NCBI GenBank assembly: GCA_018466975.1
Contig: CM031555.1
Location: 1,054,001 to 1,118,000, forward strand
Reading direction: 5' to 3'
Length of the DNA stretch: 64,000 nucleotides
Source: Sparassis latifolia
Taxonomy: Eukaryota; Basidiomycota; Agaricomycetes; Polyporales; Sparassidaceae
In this document: piece by piece, positions 44,272 through 60,893 of the stretch
Position numbering within the stretch: the stretch's first letter is position 1
How the letters are laid out: each line of letters opens with the position of its first letter
The notes under the pieces: model-generated
Seen by the model: only the letters and a program-made list of their open reading frames with translations
Database searches by the model: none
Told to the model about the DNA's origin: nothing
Translations under genes and position numbers: made by a program

Positions 44272-47200
44272 TCAACTGGGCGACGGAGGCGGTGGACGGG
44301 AGAACATGAATGCACTCTTCGTCGCTTCCGGAGGTCCCACCACAGGAAGTGCGACGGTGTGAGCAAGCACAGAATGTGCAAACGCGCGGACGTCATGCGA
44401 GGTGTCGTGCTCCAGGTGTTGCGCGTAAGCCGATGTTCTCTCGAGAACGAGGGGGTTATCGTAGTAGCGTTCTGTTAAAAGTCTTATGAGACTTCACATG
44501 GCCCAGCCTCATCGACAACGTACCAGAAACGCTTCCAAGCAATCGAGCAACATGAATGCGGACGTCTACCACTGGATCATGCACGAGGGCGGAGAGCGCC
44601 TCCCAAAATGCATCATCGGTAATGACTACATCACCCTGGTTCGAGACAATGAGTACTTGCTGGCATCTGATATACGTTGTCCGTTTGCGGAACGATTCTG
44701 ACAGGGCCAGTGCCCCGATATCGGAGCAGAGCTCTGCGAGTACCTCTGGGTGCGGCCTCCATGTTTTCATAAACGCGGGGATCTGGCAAAAAGGTTCAGC
44801 CGAGAAACTTAGCCCTCGAAAAGACGTAAACTCACTACATCGACTGCGGCTTCTCTTACCGCCGCAACATTGTCTTCCAGCGCGGCCATCAGCAACCTCC
44901 GCAGGGTAGCCTTCTCGAGGCCCTCAATAACCACAAACGCTTCCAGCTTCTTCGCCAGCTCCTCCCGTTCTCTCCAACCCTTCATTCGCCCAGCACGAAA
45001 CTCCAGCTCGAGAGTCCTCACAACCTCCCTCCTCTCTGACTCTCCGATTGCGCACAAGAACACGTCCACACTCTCCACCGCCTTCAAACGCACTTCGCTC
45101 TCTGCGGCGCTTACGCTCGCTGCCCACACCTGCATCAGGTCATCGCGCGCGTGCTCCCAGCCAATGATGTTCGCGAGCTCGCCGAGCGACGCCGCCAGCG
45201 TGCGGCGCACCTTGAACGACGCATCGCGCGCAAGCGTGCGGTACAGCTCGCGTAGCTCCGGCCATCGGGCACGTCCGAGCGTTAGCGCGACTGCCGGGTA
45301 ATTAAACGCGCACACAAGCGGGCGCGCGGGGTCATCGTAGATGTCCGTATCTGAGCCCACTCCCACACTGAACTCGCTCCAACTCGAGCCGGACTCTGAT
45401 ACGTCGGACGCTAACGGTCCCGGCGGGCGGCCAGAGGGCAGAGGTTGCTCAACGGCTAGGGTCTCGTCGCGGACACCGAGAAAGAGGTCAAGCAGTGCGC
45501 GTGGTGGGCCGTCCAAATCGTCGGTGAAGGTGTGCATCACCTCACCCAGCGCCTCGAGCACCGCAGAGCGAACTGTAGGAGACTCGTCGCGCGCGAGCGG
45601 AAGCATAACGTCGAGCGCGAGGGCGCGGCGTTCATCCAGCCCGAGGCGCGACAGGATTGCGGGTAGAGCAAAGAGCACAGAGTGCCGGACATGCCAGGTC
45701 GCGTCTTGGCAGAGCGACTCGAATAGGGGGAGCTATGGCAGCGCGATCAGTATCCAGATCAGCACGATCAATCGGTGATCACCTACCAAAGACGAGACAA
45801 CAACTTCGTCAGGAACGACCTTTGCTAGCGCGCCCACCGCGAACGTTGCCTCCCTCCTCACCCAGTATACCGGATCGCGGCCCACACGTTCCACCTCCGC
45901 GACGAACGCGTCGCACATCTCGTGCCCCATCGCACCTGTTGGGTAGAAAGAGCGGGGATGGAAGTTAGAAAGAGTATTATCATCGGTGTCAACCGCTGCG
46001 CAGAAGCATTAACGCAATAAGCGGGAAGGGTCAGATACGCACCACTGGCAGTCACGGCAGCCACAAGGCTCATGCTCGACAAACGGCCTACGGCGGCTTC
46101 TTCACTGAGGCTGTCATGACCCTCTGCATCTTCATGCTCACCCGAAGCACCGTATTCTCCGGTGATATCCTGCATCTGGATATCATCCCCACCCTCCTGC
46201 TGAGCAGGGGTCTGCCACTCGTCCTCCATGTGCACATTATCCCGCAGCTCAACGTCGTCCGCGATATTAATACCCTCCGCAGGAATATGCGCCGCCGGTA
46301 ATATCGCGGGAAATGCCAAGGCAGGTCTTGGGCTGGGCGGGCGCCGCTTTTCTACAGTCCGCGATTCGACGTTGATTTCCTCCACGCGCGGCCGAGGAGA
46401 CATATATTGCTCAGACTCGTCCCACGAAGGTAAGTCAGCCCGCAGGTGGGAAGCGGGCGAGTCCAGTGAGGACGACGACACGGACGATGCTGAAGAAGAC
46501 GACGTAAGAGACGGAGTAGACGTGGGCGATGATGCTGATAACGATGACGAATTGGAAGGTGCGGTGGATAGCGGTAGAGATGACAACGCACCGGACAGTG
46601 GTGTAGATGCAGACGTGGATGACAACGGAGATGACGAGGGCACCTCCGACGTCGGCGTGGGAGGCGTGAAATTGTCCTGACTTCGCACAGGGAACTCCCA
46701 GGGAAGATTCGGGGAAGAACGAGTTCGCCACAGGTGTGGGCGAAGAGACAGTCTCAAACAACGGAAAGTACGAATCTTGCTGCTGCTGCGCACCAGCGAG
46801 CGGGGTAGGCACGGCGGTCGTTGGGCTATAAGTCGCAGAAGGCGAATCCAAGTCCATCGCCGAACTCTCACTCTCACCTCCATCTATCGAGATCGAGGCG
46901 CTATCGTCAGGCATATCGAGGCGGCCCATCCCGATCACCACCTGGTGCACGATCTCGCGCTCGAAGAGACGGCGTTCAGCATACCCAAGCAGGCCCACGT
47001 CGAGCGCATCAGGTATCTGCCGCTCGGCAGCTGCCCTGACATTGAGCAACAGGCCCGGACCGAGCTTTGCGTTGCGGAGTTTCGCGGTGGCCGCTGCAAC
47101 ATACGCGGACCCTTCGTACTCGCGCTCGTCGGCGTGCCGCACGCGCTTGAGCAGCTCGACGACAGCGTATCGCGCGGGCCCCCCGACGAAGCCGTTCTGG

Positions 47201-48671
47201 CTAAGCAGGAGCATGCCGAGGATGGGGGTGAATGCTTGCACGGAGATGAACGTCGGGTGGGTCGGAGGCACTGCTTCGACGTCGGCAGCGGGTGGTGGAT
47301 GGTCGACTGCGGGAAGAGGAATGGCAGGAGGAGTAATCGGTTCGACGGGGGACGCCAAGGGCGAGAAGGATAGAGACGGCGGTATGAAGTCATCTTCGAC
47401 GAGCCTGCAGTGAGTAATAAACCACCAAATGATGGGCACGAGCTCCGCAGCGAGTGCTTCCTTGACAGCTTCGTCTGTTGGGCGGTTCATAGTCAGTAAG
47501 TTAATTAATAAAATTTACCATTGACAGGTGTGAGTGCGTCCATTGTGTTGTGATCGGTGAACATGCGCGAAGCAGGTACGTTAATGAAATCAAGTGACGT
47601 CACCGATATGTATGAACGGGTTGCCGATGGGAGGACAAACGAGACGAAGCACAACATAGATCACAAATTTGTTAGCACGTTGCAAGCACGCATCAGCAGC
47701 CGGGGGGTAGGAGGACACGTACCATCGTCCATGGCGAGGCCGTTGAGGAGCGGCAACACATACTCGACCGCCTCGCCGGGGCTGATCTGCTCCGCCTCCT
47801 CTCTACTTGGGTACTGGGCGTCAGACGCCGCGTCAGATCCAAGATAGCGAGGGAGTGCATGCGCAATGAACACGCGGTGGAAGCCCGACGGACTCCGTGA
47901 GAAAAGGTATATTTTCTCCAGAGCGCTGAGCCCGTCGGCATCGAACTCGGTGAAATCAAGAACGGGATCCACAGACGGGGAGGTGATGTCGGCAGGAGGG
48001 AGCGCGAGATCAACGCCGACATGCAGGGGACGGATTAGATCGAGAGGCGCGCTGGGGCTGGTCTGGAGTGGGTCTGTCGCTGGTGGTACGTGTAATGGAG
48101 GCGAAGGCGTGAACGTGGAGATGGTAGGATTGGGCGGGGAATAGAGATGCGTAACCCAGATGCCCCGGCGCTCCCACTATATGTTAATACGCGCAAAAAT
48201 GAGAAGACACAAATAAATATTAATAAGAGGTTCAGAGCGGACGAGACCAAAAATGCACCTGAAGGAAGCTGGAAAAGACTGGGTGGACTGGGGATCATCG
48301 GCCGGGGCGGTAGATAGGGCGGACGACGAGCAGTTGGCGGGGTGAGAAGTCTGCGAATCAAACGGGTTAGAGCGCTGCTGGGACGGCGACGACTTGTGCT
48401 GCAGCGGCGAAAGGCTCGCGCGAGTTATAGGAGCGAGGGGCCCGATGATGAGTTGGGGCGAAAGGATGCCAATACCGATGGCGTGCGAACTGTAAGGGAG
48501 AGATTCCAGAGGTGGTGATGCCAACACTTGATGCTGTTCCGGGGGCACGGAACGGTCAGTCGGCGGAGAAGGTGCGCGCTCGGACAGCGGGGAAGGCGGG
48601 TAGTCGGGCTTGGGGGACGAGGAGCGGGAGGACGAGGAGGCTTGGCTCGAGACGGATAGTTGGGTGTCCAT
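44272..48671 (-). CDS. HEAT-repeat protein, PP4 regulatory subunit 1-like
   Basis: Likely scaffold or regulatory subunit of a PP2A/PP4-type phosphatase. HEAT-like helices are seen in DPVLDFTEFDADGLSALEKI, DEAVKEALAAELVPIIWWFI, HEMCDAFVAEVERVGRDP, WHVRHSVLFALPAILSRLG, DESPTVRSAVLEALGEVMH and DPVVDVRIHVARLLGSVS. A Ser/Pro-rich N-terminus (MDTQLSVSSQASSSSRSSS) and an acidic insert in the middle (about 46680-46055) separate repeat blocks. Firm junctions: exon ending 47723 to exon from 47474 (a 248-bp intron), the exon 44-46 kb series, and a last exon ending at the TGA at 44272. The first junction (after about 48258) could not be closed in phase, and the 46.7-kb junction is a best guess, so the N-terminal model is provisional. 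Confidence 0.75.
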
Positions 48672-49449
48672 GGAGTGGCGGGGGAATAAAAACGAGACGA
48701 TAATCCCCATGAAGCAAGCGAGCTTGCCCTTGGGAAGGCTTAAGGAGAAAATTGAGGGAGGAGGAGGAAGGACGTACGACGGAGCGAAGAGGACGAGAGG
48801 AGGAGGAGCAGACGGTGAGAAAGAAGGACGGAACGGGAAGAGGGAGAGAAGCGCAGGCAAGAGATATATGACAAGTTGCACGAGGACGCGGGCGGCAGAG
48901 AAAGTTCAGGCTGCGACTATGACGCACGCGCACAGGCAGAACGGACGGACTGCAGGAGCTGGAAAAAGCGTATGCAGCAGAGCGGCGGAGACGGGGTACG
49001 TTTCGTCGGTGGAAGCTGCATATGCTGCTCTGTGATTGGCTGCGGAGAGCGAGGAGGAGCTTGAACGATGGACGAGAAAAGAGGCACCGGGGGGTGATGG
49101 GCCGTCGGGGAGACTAATCTGGAGCCGTCGGAGACGAATATCCAGAGGGAGAGCACGGCGGGATGGGGAACGGACAGAACTTGCCAGAAAAGGACGGAGG
49201 ACGGGGGCGGGGAGACTGGCACAACAGGGAAGGAAGGCGGGGGCGGGTGGCAGGTGCTCGGGATGGTTCGTCGGTTGCTCTCAGCGTGCGGTGGCTCTCG
49301 TCTCGGGCGTCTCCCATTTTCAGCCGTCCCATGACGTCACTCTCTCAGGCACTCCACAACGTCATCCCTTCCCACGATCGGCTTTTTCCTTCCCTGTAAG
49401 GCAACTCTTCTATTATACATCCATGTCTGCCCAGTCCGCTTAGCAAATC
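48672..49449. other. Gene-free stretch with a TGACGTCA palindrome at 49332-49339
   Basis: 5' flank of the PP4-subunit gene and 3' flank of aspartate aminotransferase. It is purine-rich on the plus strand (long GGAGGAGG-type runs at 48740-48860). One perfect TGACGTCA lies at 49332-49339. No gene is supported. Confidence 0.45.
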
Positions 49450-51842
<2,393 letters not shown>

Positions 51843-52978
51843 CGCGTCCAGTCAGCGCCCCGAAATCGCGCGAGAGGTATAGGAAATACAGGGTATATCA
51901 CGGAGGGGGAGTAAAATCATGGACTCACCTCTAGAACAGGTACTCGAACTGTGTGAATGCGGGGGAATCTAGCAGAGGTATACACGTGATATCTGCATCG
52001 CGCCTACATCAATCAACTCGGCAGCACGGGCGGCGACGGGAACACTCACCAAACCGGTCGGTCGCAGGTGCTCAGCTTGGTGTTGGCAGAGCAGAGCGTG
52101 CAGATGGGTGGTGACTCGACTCGACGCGGCGCAGATATAGCCAGCGCGGCTTTACACACTTATCGACGCATCTCGCGCGATCGCCGCGATAAAGTCATCC
52201 CACCTCCCCAGAAACGGCCAAGATTATCTGCAGGACGTCCTCTGCTGGCCTGCTGGACAGCACGCACGCGTCCCGGAGATCCAGATGCGCATGCTGCAAC
52301 GTTCATGTAGCGAGGCTGAAGGGGGACCGCACAAAGCCCGCGTGCGCTGATAACTGCAGTCATTCGTGTCGTTTTGTAATTGAGTATTGACAGCTCGACG
52401 AGCATGAGCTAATTGCTCCTCTGAGCGGAGTAACCGCGGAATTGGACACATAGAAGTACACAAAATACTCATAAGACAGCTGGCGAAGGAGAATATATGT
52501 TCACAACACGTGTATCGCCAACGCCGAGCGCTTCTACCTTGCAACCCTCATAAAGCCACCAGCAACCCAGTTCGACACAAGCGGTGCTTGCGGAGCGCAG
52601 TCTGATACGCGTACTCAGTGTCTCACTCAAGCACAGGTCAGGGAAACTTCTATAACACATATCATCACCCGAATAGCAGAGAACACTGTGGAACAATGCG
52701 ACACCCTTAGGGCATTAAATACGACGCCAACGTAATGTGGATCGTGGAGGGGAGGGTACCAAGGAGATAGATAGTGTAAGTATGTATGGTATAACATGTA
52801 CAGGGGATGCGTCCGTGAAGATTCGTGACTGCGCGGCGGAGGAGCGATAAGGATGCCGACGGACCTGGGCACAGAAGGACTGGGGACGCTACGGAATAAG
52901 TGCAGAGCACCAGGCGAGATGGAAGATGAACGATGGTGGAGGAAATACAGGGTGCAGTGGGAAGACGCAGGGAGGGCC
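51843..52978. other. Gene-free stretch
   Basis: 5' flank of aspartate aminotransferase and 3' flank of the AN1 gene, both on minus. No other gene, RNA or repeat is supported. Confidence 0.45.
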
Positions 52979-53272
52979 TTATGTCATTGCCATCTTGGAG
53001 GCAACGGTGCGTTCGCTTTCGAGCTTGGCCTTGTTCTTCTCGAACGCCTGTTGTCGACAGCTCTCAAGATTCTGGCAGTTGTGGTGTTCAGGCATCCGAT
53101 GCTAGTATCGGAAGAACAAGAATAATTAGAGTTGGCATGGTGAAGAAAAATAAGTGAGACGCACCGCTCCACAGAATTCCGCGCGGCAGTGTGGACATTG
53201 ACCGACGAGGCGGAGGACCGCAGAGTTGCAGCGGGGCTCAGCTTGGAGTTGGCAGCGCTTCTTGGCGGGCAT
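52979..53272 (-). CDS. Small AN1-type zinc-finger protein
   Basis: Two exons, 53272-53165 and 53101-52979, encode 76 aa. The fold is an AN1 finger: Cys residues in KKRCQLQAEPRC, then GQCPHCRAEFCGAHRMPEHHNC, giving the C-x2-C, C-x2-H and H-x1-C steps of the family. The gap between the first two Cys is seven residues, longer than the usual two to four. The tail LESCRQQAFEKNKAKLESER is helical and charged. Small fungal AN1 proteins of this type (Tmc1-like) act in proteotoxic or arsenite stress; that role is inferred. A TATA-like TATAAA reads leftwards at 53433-53438, about 160 bp upstream of the start. Confidence 0.82.
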
Positions 53273-55712
53273 GCTGGTCGTGTGAGATAGTCTGAGACGA
53301 GATGAGGTGAGTAACATGCGGCGGATAGCTGGTGGTAGACTTACGAGGATAAATGTAAGAGGGAGCGCAGGTGGGCGGAAGAAGGCGGGGGTGGGTGGTG
53401 GATGAGAGGGAGCGGGCAGGCGGCGTCGAGAGGTTTATAAGGGCGACAGCGAGGGACGCGTCAGCTATTGGCGAATCTGAGATGACACGTGGCCCAGATT
53501 AAGATAGATCTTGCACACCGGTCTTCTCCGGTCGAGCCTCATACTAGGTGAACGCCTTCTTGGTGCTTGTCGGTCCTTCTCCACCGCCCAGGCCTCGCGG
53601 TAGCCCAGATACGGCCCTCTTTACTCCTCAGAGTCCTCACAGGACCACCTGCGTGCTCAGCCTTCTTCGTCTCCGTCTGAATCCTTGCGTCGTATTTGCA
53701 CTCCATCTTCATCCGTGCGTATGCACCTCGCACCGCCAAAAAAAACAACGGTCTCCGTCCTGCCCTCCCCGCGCTGTGCCGCGATCCTCGGCAGCCTTTT
53801 TTCTTGTCTCTCTAACAAATCGGCACTTATGGACTCCGCCGCCCCGTGCTCGTTACTAACCAACAAATGGACACTGACTCCTCTGCACGAAACTTCGATC
53901 TTTTTCCATATCTCTCTGGGAGCATCGAATCCTCATTCCCCCTAAAGCTGTGCAACTGCATTCCCCACTCCGTCTTCCGCCCCCATGTCTCGCCCCTTCT
54001 CGAGTACAAGCTGCTACTTATATATCCCCGGCCGCGGCGTCCGGGTCGCATCCGGTCGACACAACTGTACACATGTGATCCCGGCAGCTTTCTCGAGCTT
54101 GTTTACTGGCGTCCAACTTGGCCGCGCGGAAACCACGCTGCATGCGTGACCCATTGCTTCTCCTTCGCTGCCGCCATTAGCCTGCACGTGCCCACCGTGC
54201 GCGCGAAGCAATTGCAATATTCTTGCGGCGGAATTCGCACCATCCGACGGCGATTCGATGTTTGGCGAGTCGTTCCGAACACGCACGGAGCCGACTGGCT
54301 CGGAAGAGCGGAGGGCGTAGGGCATCCATGCACCCCCCTGGCCAAGTTGCGAGCGACGTCATCCCTTCGTTCAAGCACCCCAGGCCCGGGATCTGCGTCA
54401 AAGTCCTCTGCGCGAGTGACGCAATGGTACCCGCCTGGGCTTCATTTCGATCAACAAATGGAACACGCATCCTTACCTAGCGCGGCAGCACTCACCAGGA
54501 CCGTCGATAATTCCTATAAAGTCAAACGGTGTCGGGACAGTTCTTGGTCCGGACGAAGCTCAATCCTCCTGATCTCGGTCAGGTTGGTACGGACAATGGT
54601 CATGCCTTCCGGGTCCTATACTCCTATTCAGAACGCTCCTAGAGCTTCGCAGCGCCGGTTTTATGCGTGTTTTGCGGGTATTTGGATGCGTTTTTGGTCT
54701 CCCGGCGGCACATTCGGAGACGTGCTTCGCGCTCACATCTTCACAGTCGCTGGCGCCCTACTGTACTTATCGGGTGGACCGGATGGGCTCAAGCCTCCAG
54801 CCGTTTCGAGCGAATTTGGGGTCCGGACGTGAGATAGCCTTGATGAGGATTATCTCGGGACCGTCACCCACCTTCCCAAACCGCACGCCTAAAACACGCC
54901 TATCGCGACCATCCTCGCCATGTAGCGCATGTGTGCCGTAAGGTCCGGCCAGCTGCTGGGCGAAGATGGCATCAATCACGGAGACCACTAGGCAGGCGCT
55001 GCATGATGCTCTTCCGTTCTCGCTGGATCGAGACACGGATTTGTTGCGCCGAGCTCCTCGCACTGCTTAGCTACTGCTCTCTTGGGCTTGCTGCTTATTG
55101 ACGTGGCTGTTGTGACTCCCGCCCTTATTTGATTATTTTCATTTGTGGTCGTGGTACTCGTCTCCGCACGTCCCCCGCACTTAATATCTTTTTTACTGCG
55201 TACTTGTGTCGGGAGGCTTTGGCATTTATCAGGCGCAATCCTCCGGACACCCGAGACTCGGCGGACTAGTGTCCTCAATTGTCTATGTCTTGCGCACTGC
55301 TTCGCAGCCAAGAGACCTAACAGCTGCGTAACTGCGGTGTCAAGACATTCTGCTCACTGCGCATGAAAAACTATGCGCCCCTGACGAGTTTCAGCCTCAC
55401 ACCAGCCGAAGGGTGAAACGGTATCAGATTCGCGGTGAACTACCATCCGAAGCGGGAAGGAGCGGGAGGATATATGAAGGGGCGATTAGGTCGCGCGGGC
55501 AACGCGTACGGCTAGCTAAACACCCCTGCAAGTATACGTAGAATAGCGACCGCGCGGCGCGCAAGCAAGAAGTCCGTTGGCATTCGTGATGCGCATGCGA
55601 AGCTCATGTACACGAGAACGAGAGGGTCCAAACGAGAATACGTCCGAAGCAGAATACGATAGGGTACGAGACATTGGGGCCAGGGTTAAGAGGGTCAGCC
55701 GCGGCGCGCCGC
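53273..55712. other. Gene-free stretch of 2.4 kb
   Basis: The longest interval with no supportable gene. A 328-codon plus-strand frame at 53846-54832 has no domain, no intron signature and mixed composition, and overlaps several equally open frames. The 5' flank of the AN1 gene occupies the left end and the 3' flank of the second SNARE gene the right end. Confidence 0.5.
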
Positions 55713-55747
55713 CTACTTCTTTGAGTTGTTGTTGGTGACGACGACAG

Positions 55748-55780
<33 letters not shown>

Positions 55781-57130
55781 GTGCGATGATGAAGCAGATC
55801 CATCGCTTCTTGCGTGCTGCGCGCGCGGAACTAACCGCCTTGTCTGTATATTGCAGACTGATAAGGTCGTTAATAAACGGCCACCAGCCACTTTGCATGC
55901 GTAGACGTACCCGACTTCGGTATCCTTCTCTACTGCTCCTGCTGTTGTCTCAATCACGTTGATCTGCTCGTCCTGTTGCTCGACCAGTACGCTCATCTAC
56001 AAGAATGATAGAAGTGAGTAGACGGCTCCGTCCGGCATATAACGAAACTGACATCGTTGAAGAGTTGAGCCAGCTCTGTAATTGTCTTCTCGATACGTTT
56101 GATGTCTTCGTGCCGTTCTTGCACTTCACGGTATGCAGACCGCGCCTCACCATAACGATTGGAATTCATCAACTGCAGTCACATCAGCGCACATTCCGGG
56201 GCGCAGGAAACCCTGATAAAGGTAACTTACAGCCTGACTGAAAATCTGGCCGCTCTGGTCATCGTTCACAACCGCCTTGACCTCCTCAGGTGTAGCATCG
56301 GGTTTCACTTGGGAGGGTATTAGAAACATTCTGAGTACAAGAAGTAGACGACCTACCAATTTTGAACTGGCGCTCAAGACGTTGCTTGTACTTGGCCCGG
56401 TATTGCTGCTCGACACCCTGGTAATTTTGGATCGCCTCTACGAATTTCTGCTTCACCAAGCCAGTCTGTGCGCCAGACGTAAGCGATCAATCTTCTATGC
56501 CGACATAAGTGTCAAAACCAACTCACCTGCTGCTTGCGGATCTGCCCGTCACGCCCTGCGCCTGGCTGCCGCTCCAGCGCCTTGATTCTCCGCTTGAGCA
56601 TGTTGCTCAGTGCGCTCGTATCCGCGACAAGATCGTCCAGCTGTTGCGCCACCCGCTGCGCAGCCGCGTCGTCGGTATTGTCCAGCGAGCGCGAGTGCAG
56701 CTCGCTGATGCGCGCTACGTTGTCGTTGAACGTCCTCAGGTCATCTTGGATGGAGGAGATCTGCGTGAACAGCGGCGTGAGCGCGGGCGCACTGGAGCTG
56801 CCGGTTAGGGACGGACCTCGCTGTAGAACGCGGACATGCTGTCCGCGGGCGCCGCTGAGCTCTCCTTCGCCGTCGAGTCGAAGCTGTCCTGCGAGTATGG
56901 TGCTGGTCGGTCGGATTGGTATGGTGTTGTGGTGGCTTGCATGGGGTAGGAGTCACTGAAATGCCACGCATGAGTGGGAGACGACCTCAACGAAAGTGAT
57001 TGACGTACTTGCTGGTGTTGTAGCTGCCCCCGCTCTGCTGCGCCTATAATGATAATGGACGTTATACATGTGCGGGCTCACGCACGACATGGCTGCTCAC
57101 CCTCAAAGCTGCGAGTCTGTCTCTGGCCAT
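55713..57130 (-). CDS. Plasma-membrane t-SNARE, Sso1/syntaxin-1 type (copy 2)
   Basis: Second Qa-SNARE in the window, same family and start (MARDRLAALR on a 30-nt exon 57130-57101) as the gene at 6769. Later junctions fall at the same protein positions: before TGLVKQKFVEA, after RQFKI, after QIFSQA, after ELAQLFND, and after DTEVG. The Habc region (SSIQDDLRTFNDNVARISEL), VKPDATPEEV, and the SNARE core MSVLVEQQDEQINVIETTAG are well kept. The N-terminal linker differs (AQQSGGSYNTS, then PMQATTTPYQSDRPAPY) and lacks the Gln repeat. The anchor is Ile/Val only and ends TNNNSKK. The sequence has diverged throughout, so this is an old duplication. Confidence 0.92.
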
Positions 57131-57531
57131 GCTTAGTTACGATGATTATGGGAGGATGCTAAGGATTAGGAAGGGGTGATGATGGGTTGAGAGAAATGGA
57201 AAGATGAAGCGCTGCAACAATCAATGCTGCTCGTGCGAAGGAAGAGGAGGAGTAGAGAGACGTGAGGTAGTCTGGAGAGAAAGCGTTGTGGGGCGGTGTC
57301 AAGAAGTTGCTGCACCGACGGGCGGCTATGACTGCACGGCCATCTTTACTGCCACAGTTGAGCCTCCGGCCGGCCTCCGGGCTTACTTCGGCGAGCGGCC
57401 TACAGCATCACCGAAGTAGGTATGCGCGCGCAATTAGAAGGGGATATCTCTGATACCGCCGCATCCGCCTGTTGTACAGCTATGCTAACCGCCCTAAGGC
57501 CCCTGCCCCGCCCGCGCAGCCCGACCTGCTG
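57131..57531. other. Gene-free stretch
   Basis: 5' flank of SNARE copy 2 and 3' flank of argininosuccinate lyase. Contains an imperfect inverted repeat (CTTCGG at 57389 answered by CCGAAG at 57412). No gene. Confidence 0.45.
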
Positions 57532-59302
<1,771 letters not shown>

Positions 59303-59595
59303 GAAGATGTGGTTTCCGAACGAACGGCACTATCTGACTCTGAGTGCAAGTTGACTAGTACTGGTTGCGCCAAAACTCCGAACGGTTGGCTGCAGACAAT
59401 CTTGAGATCGTAACTCAGATCGTGACTCGCGTCGTTCACACGCTCAGACGACTTACCGCAGACGCGTCTGGAGGCCTGCGCGCGGAAGAGAACCGAAGAG
59501 TTAACATTCATCTAACATGCAGGTTATTCATAGACTAGTAACGGCGAAGCATTATAACGTAGTACTGCGAGAACCATTGCGTCTACTAACGTTCT

Positions 59596-60497
59596 CTACG
59601 GATGAAGGGCATTCAGGATCCAGAACATCACGAGAGCTCCGCTGCTTGCACCTGCATAGATGAGTTGTCGAATGTGCGGAGGATTATCTGTCAAGAACGG
59701 GTATGGGACTGGAGCACGAAATGAGCACTGCTCACGACCTGCAATGAAGAAAATGCATACATGTACCGTTGAAGGTCGCGAGATATTCCACCCAGTATCC
59801 GTACGAAGTACCTGCGGCAGCGCACGCCAATAGACCACCAATGAAAGCCTGCTTCTTCGTATATTTGCGTTCAAACAAGGCGAAATCGAGCAGAAGGCTG
59901 ATTGCAGGAACGGCGTGCAAGGCGAGATCCATGGACAAGGGAATTCGGTAGAGTTGTGGTACCGAGGTGGAAGAGCTCGGGACACCTTGTTCCGGAGTAA
60001 ACGCTGAGGCCCCTCGCACTGGCATCAGAATTTTCTCCGGTACGAAGATCAACATAGACCAGTAGATGGATGAGATCACGAATGAGACCTGCGGCGTTTC
60101 TGAGCAGAACCTCTTAAGATGGTTTAGGATGACGCACAGGCATAGCAACCATCAGCAAAGTGCGCTTCAACCACCGGACAGCTGGAGATATAATATGTAG
60201 CGACTTCAACTGGTAGAGTATAGTAAGCATCACCTTTAATAGCCGGCACGAAATCCGACACAAGGCTTAATATCATGGTAAGCCAGGCGATACCAAGACT
60301 ACAAGCAGTCGGTCAAGCTCTGAGATCACCGCATACGAGGGATGGACTTGCCCAAGGATGGTCAGAAACTGTGAGTGACCTCCCTTCTGTTGGCGTATCC
60401 AGGCGTCCGCAGGAGTGTACTTGATGTTGCCGTAGCCATAGGCCATGATAGCGGCAGCGGCAGCATGTAGGACGACTTTGGGGCCAAGGGATGACAT
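59596..60497 (-). CDS. FAR-17a/AIG1-like multi-pass membrane protein
   Basis: AIG1/FAR-17a family; animal members hydrolyse branched fatty-acid esters, the fungal role is unknown. Exons 60497-60352, 60298-60234, 60181-60138, 60088-59767 and 59708-59596 give 229 aa. Helices include VVLHAAAAAIMAYGYGN, LGIAWLTMILSLVSDF, VSFVISSIYWSMLIFV, ALHAVPAISLLLDFALF and ALVMFWILNALHP. The catalytic pair proposed for the family would be a Thr in the first half and the His in DLALHAVPAISLLLD. Intron 1 starts GCAAGT (60351-60299), a GC-AG intron; it is the only split that gives the continuous helix TILGLGIAWLTM. Divergent from TRAPPC10. Confidence 0.85.
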
Positions 60498-60576
60498 GAT
60501 AGCGATGGCTGCGTGCGCAAAAAAATTCTGTGGAAGGGAGTTTGAAGGAAGAGTACTAGAGCGCGAGCTGGAGGGC

Positions 60577-60582
60577 TTTATA
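60577..60582 (-). promoter_or_regulatory. TATA box of the AIG1-like gene
   Basis: TATAAA read on the minus strand, 80 bp upstream of the ATG at 60497 and within the 396-bp divergent promoter shared with TRAPPC10. Confidence 0.45.
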
Positions 60583-60893
60583 CGATGATGACGTTCAGTA
60601 TGGATGTCAGCAAATGCACCACGATGCGGCGGTGATCATGATGCACCCGCAATGTGTCACGAATCGCTAGTGGCTGGGGCTGTTACATCGAGATTCGAAG
60701 AATATTTACATGCTCGCAGGTGATCACAAATATTTGCAAGGATAAGGGTAGAGACAGTCTCAGACGCTTGTGATGGTCGCTCGGGACGAGCGACCATGAT
60801 GGAAAGTCGATGTGCACGCGACCCAAATTGTCGTCGGGAACTCGCGGAAATGCTCCGCGGAATGGCCGAGGGATCCTGCGCTCCGAGTCTATC

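Noticed and set aside
53846..54832. 328-codon plus-strand open frame
   Set aside because: No domain, no start context, no intron signature, and several overlapping frames are equally open; treated as chance in GC-rich DNA.
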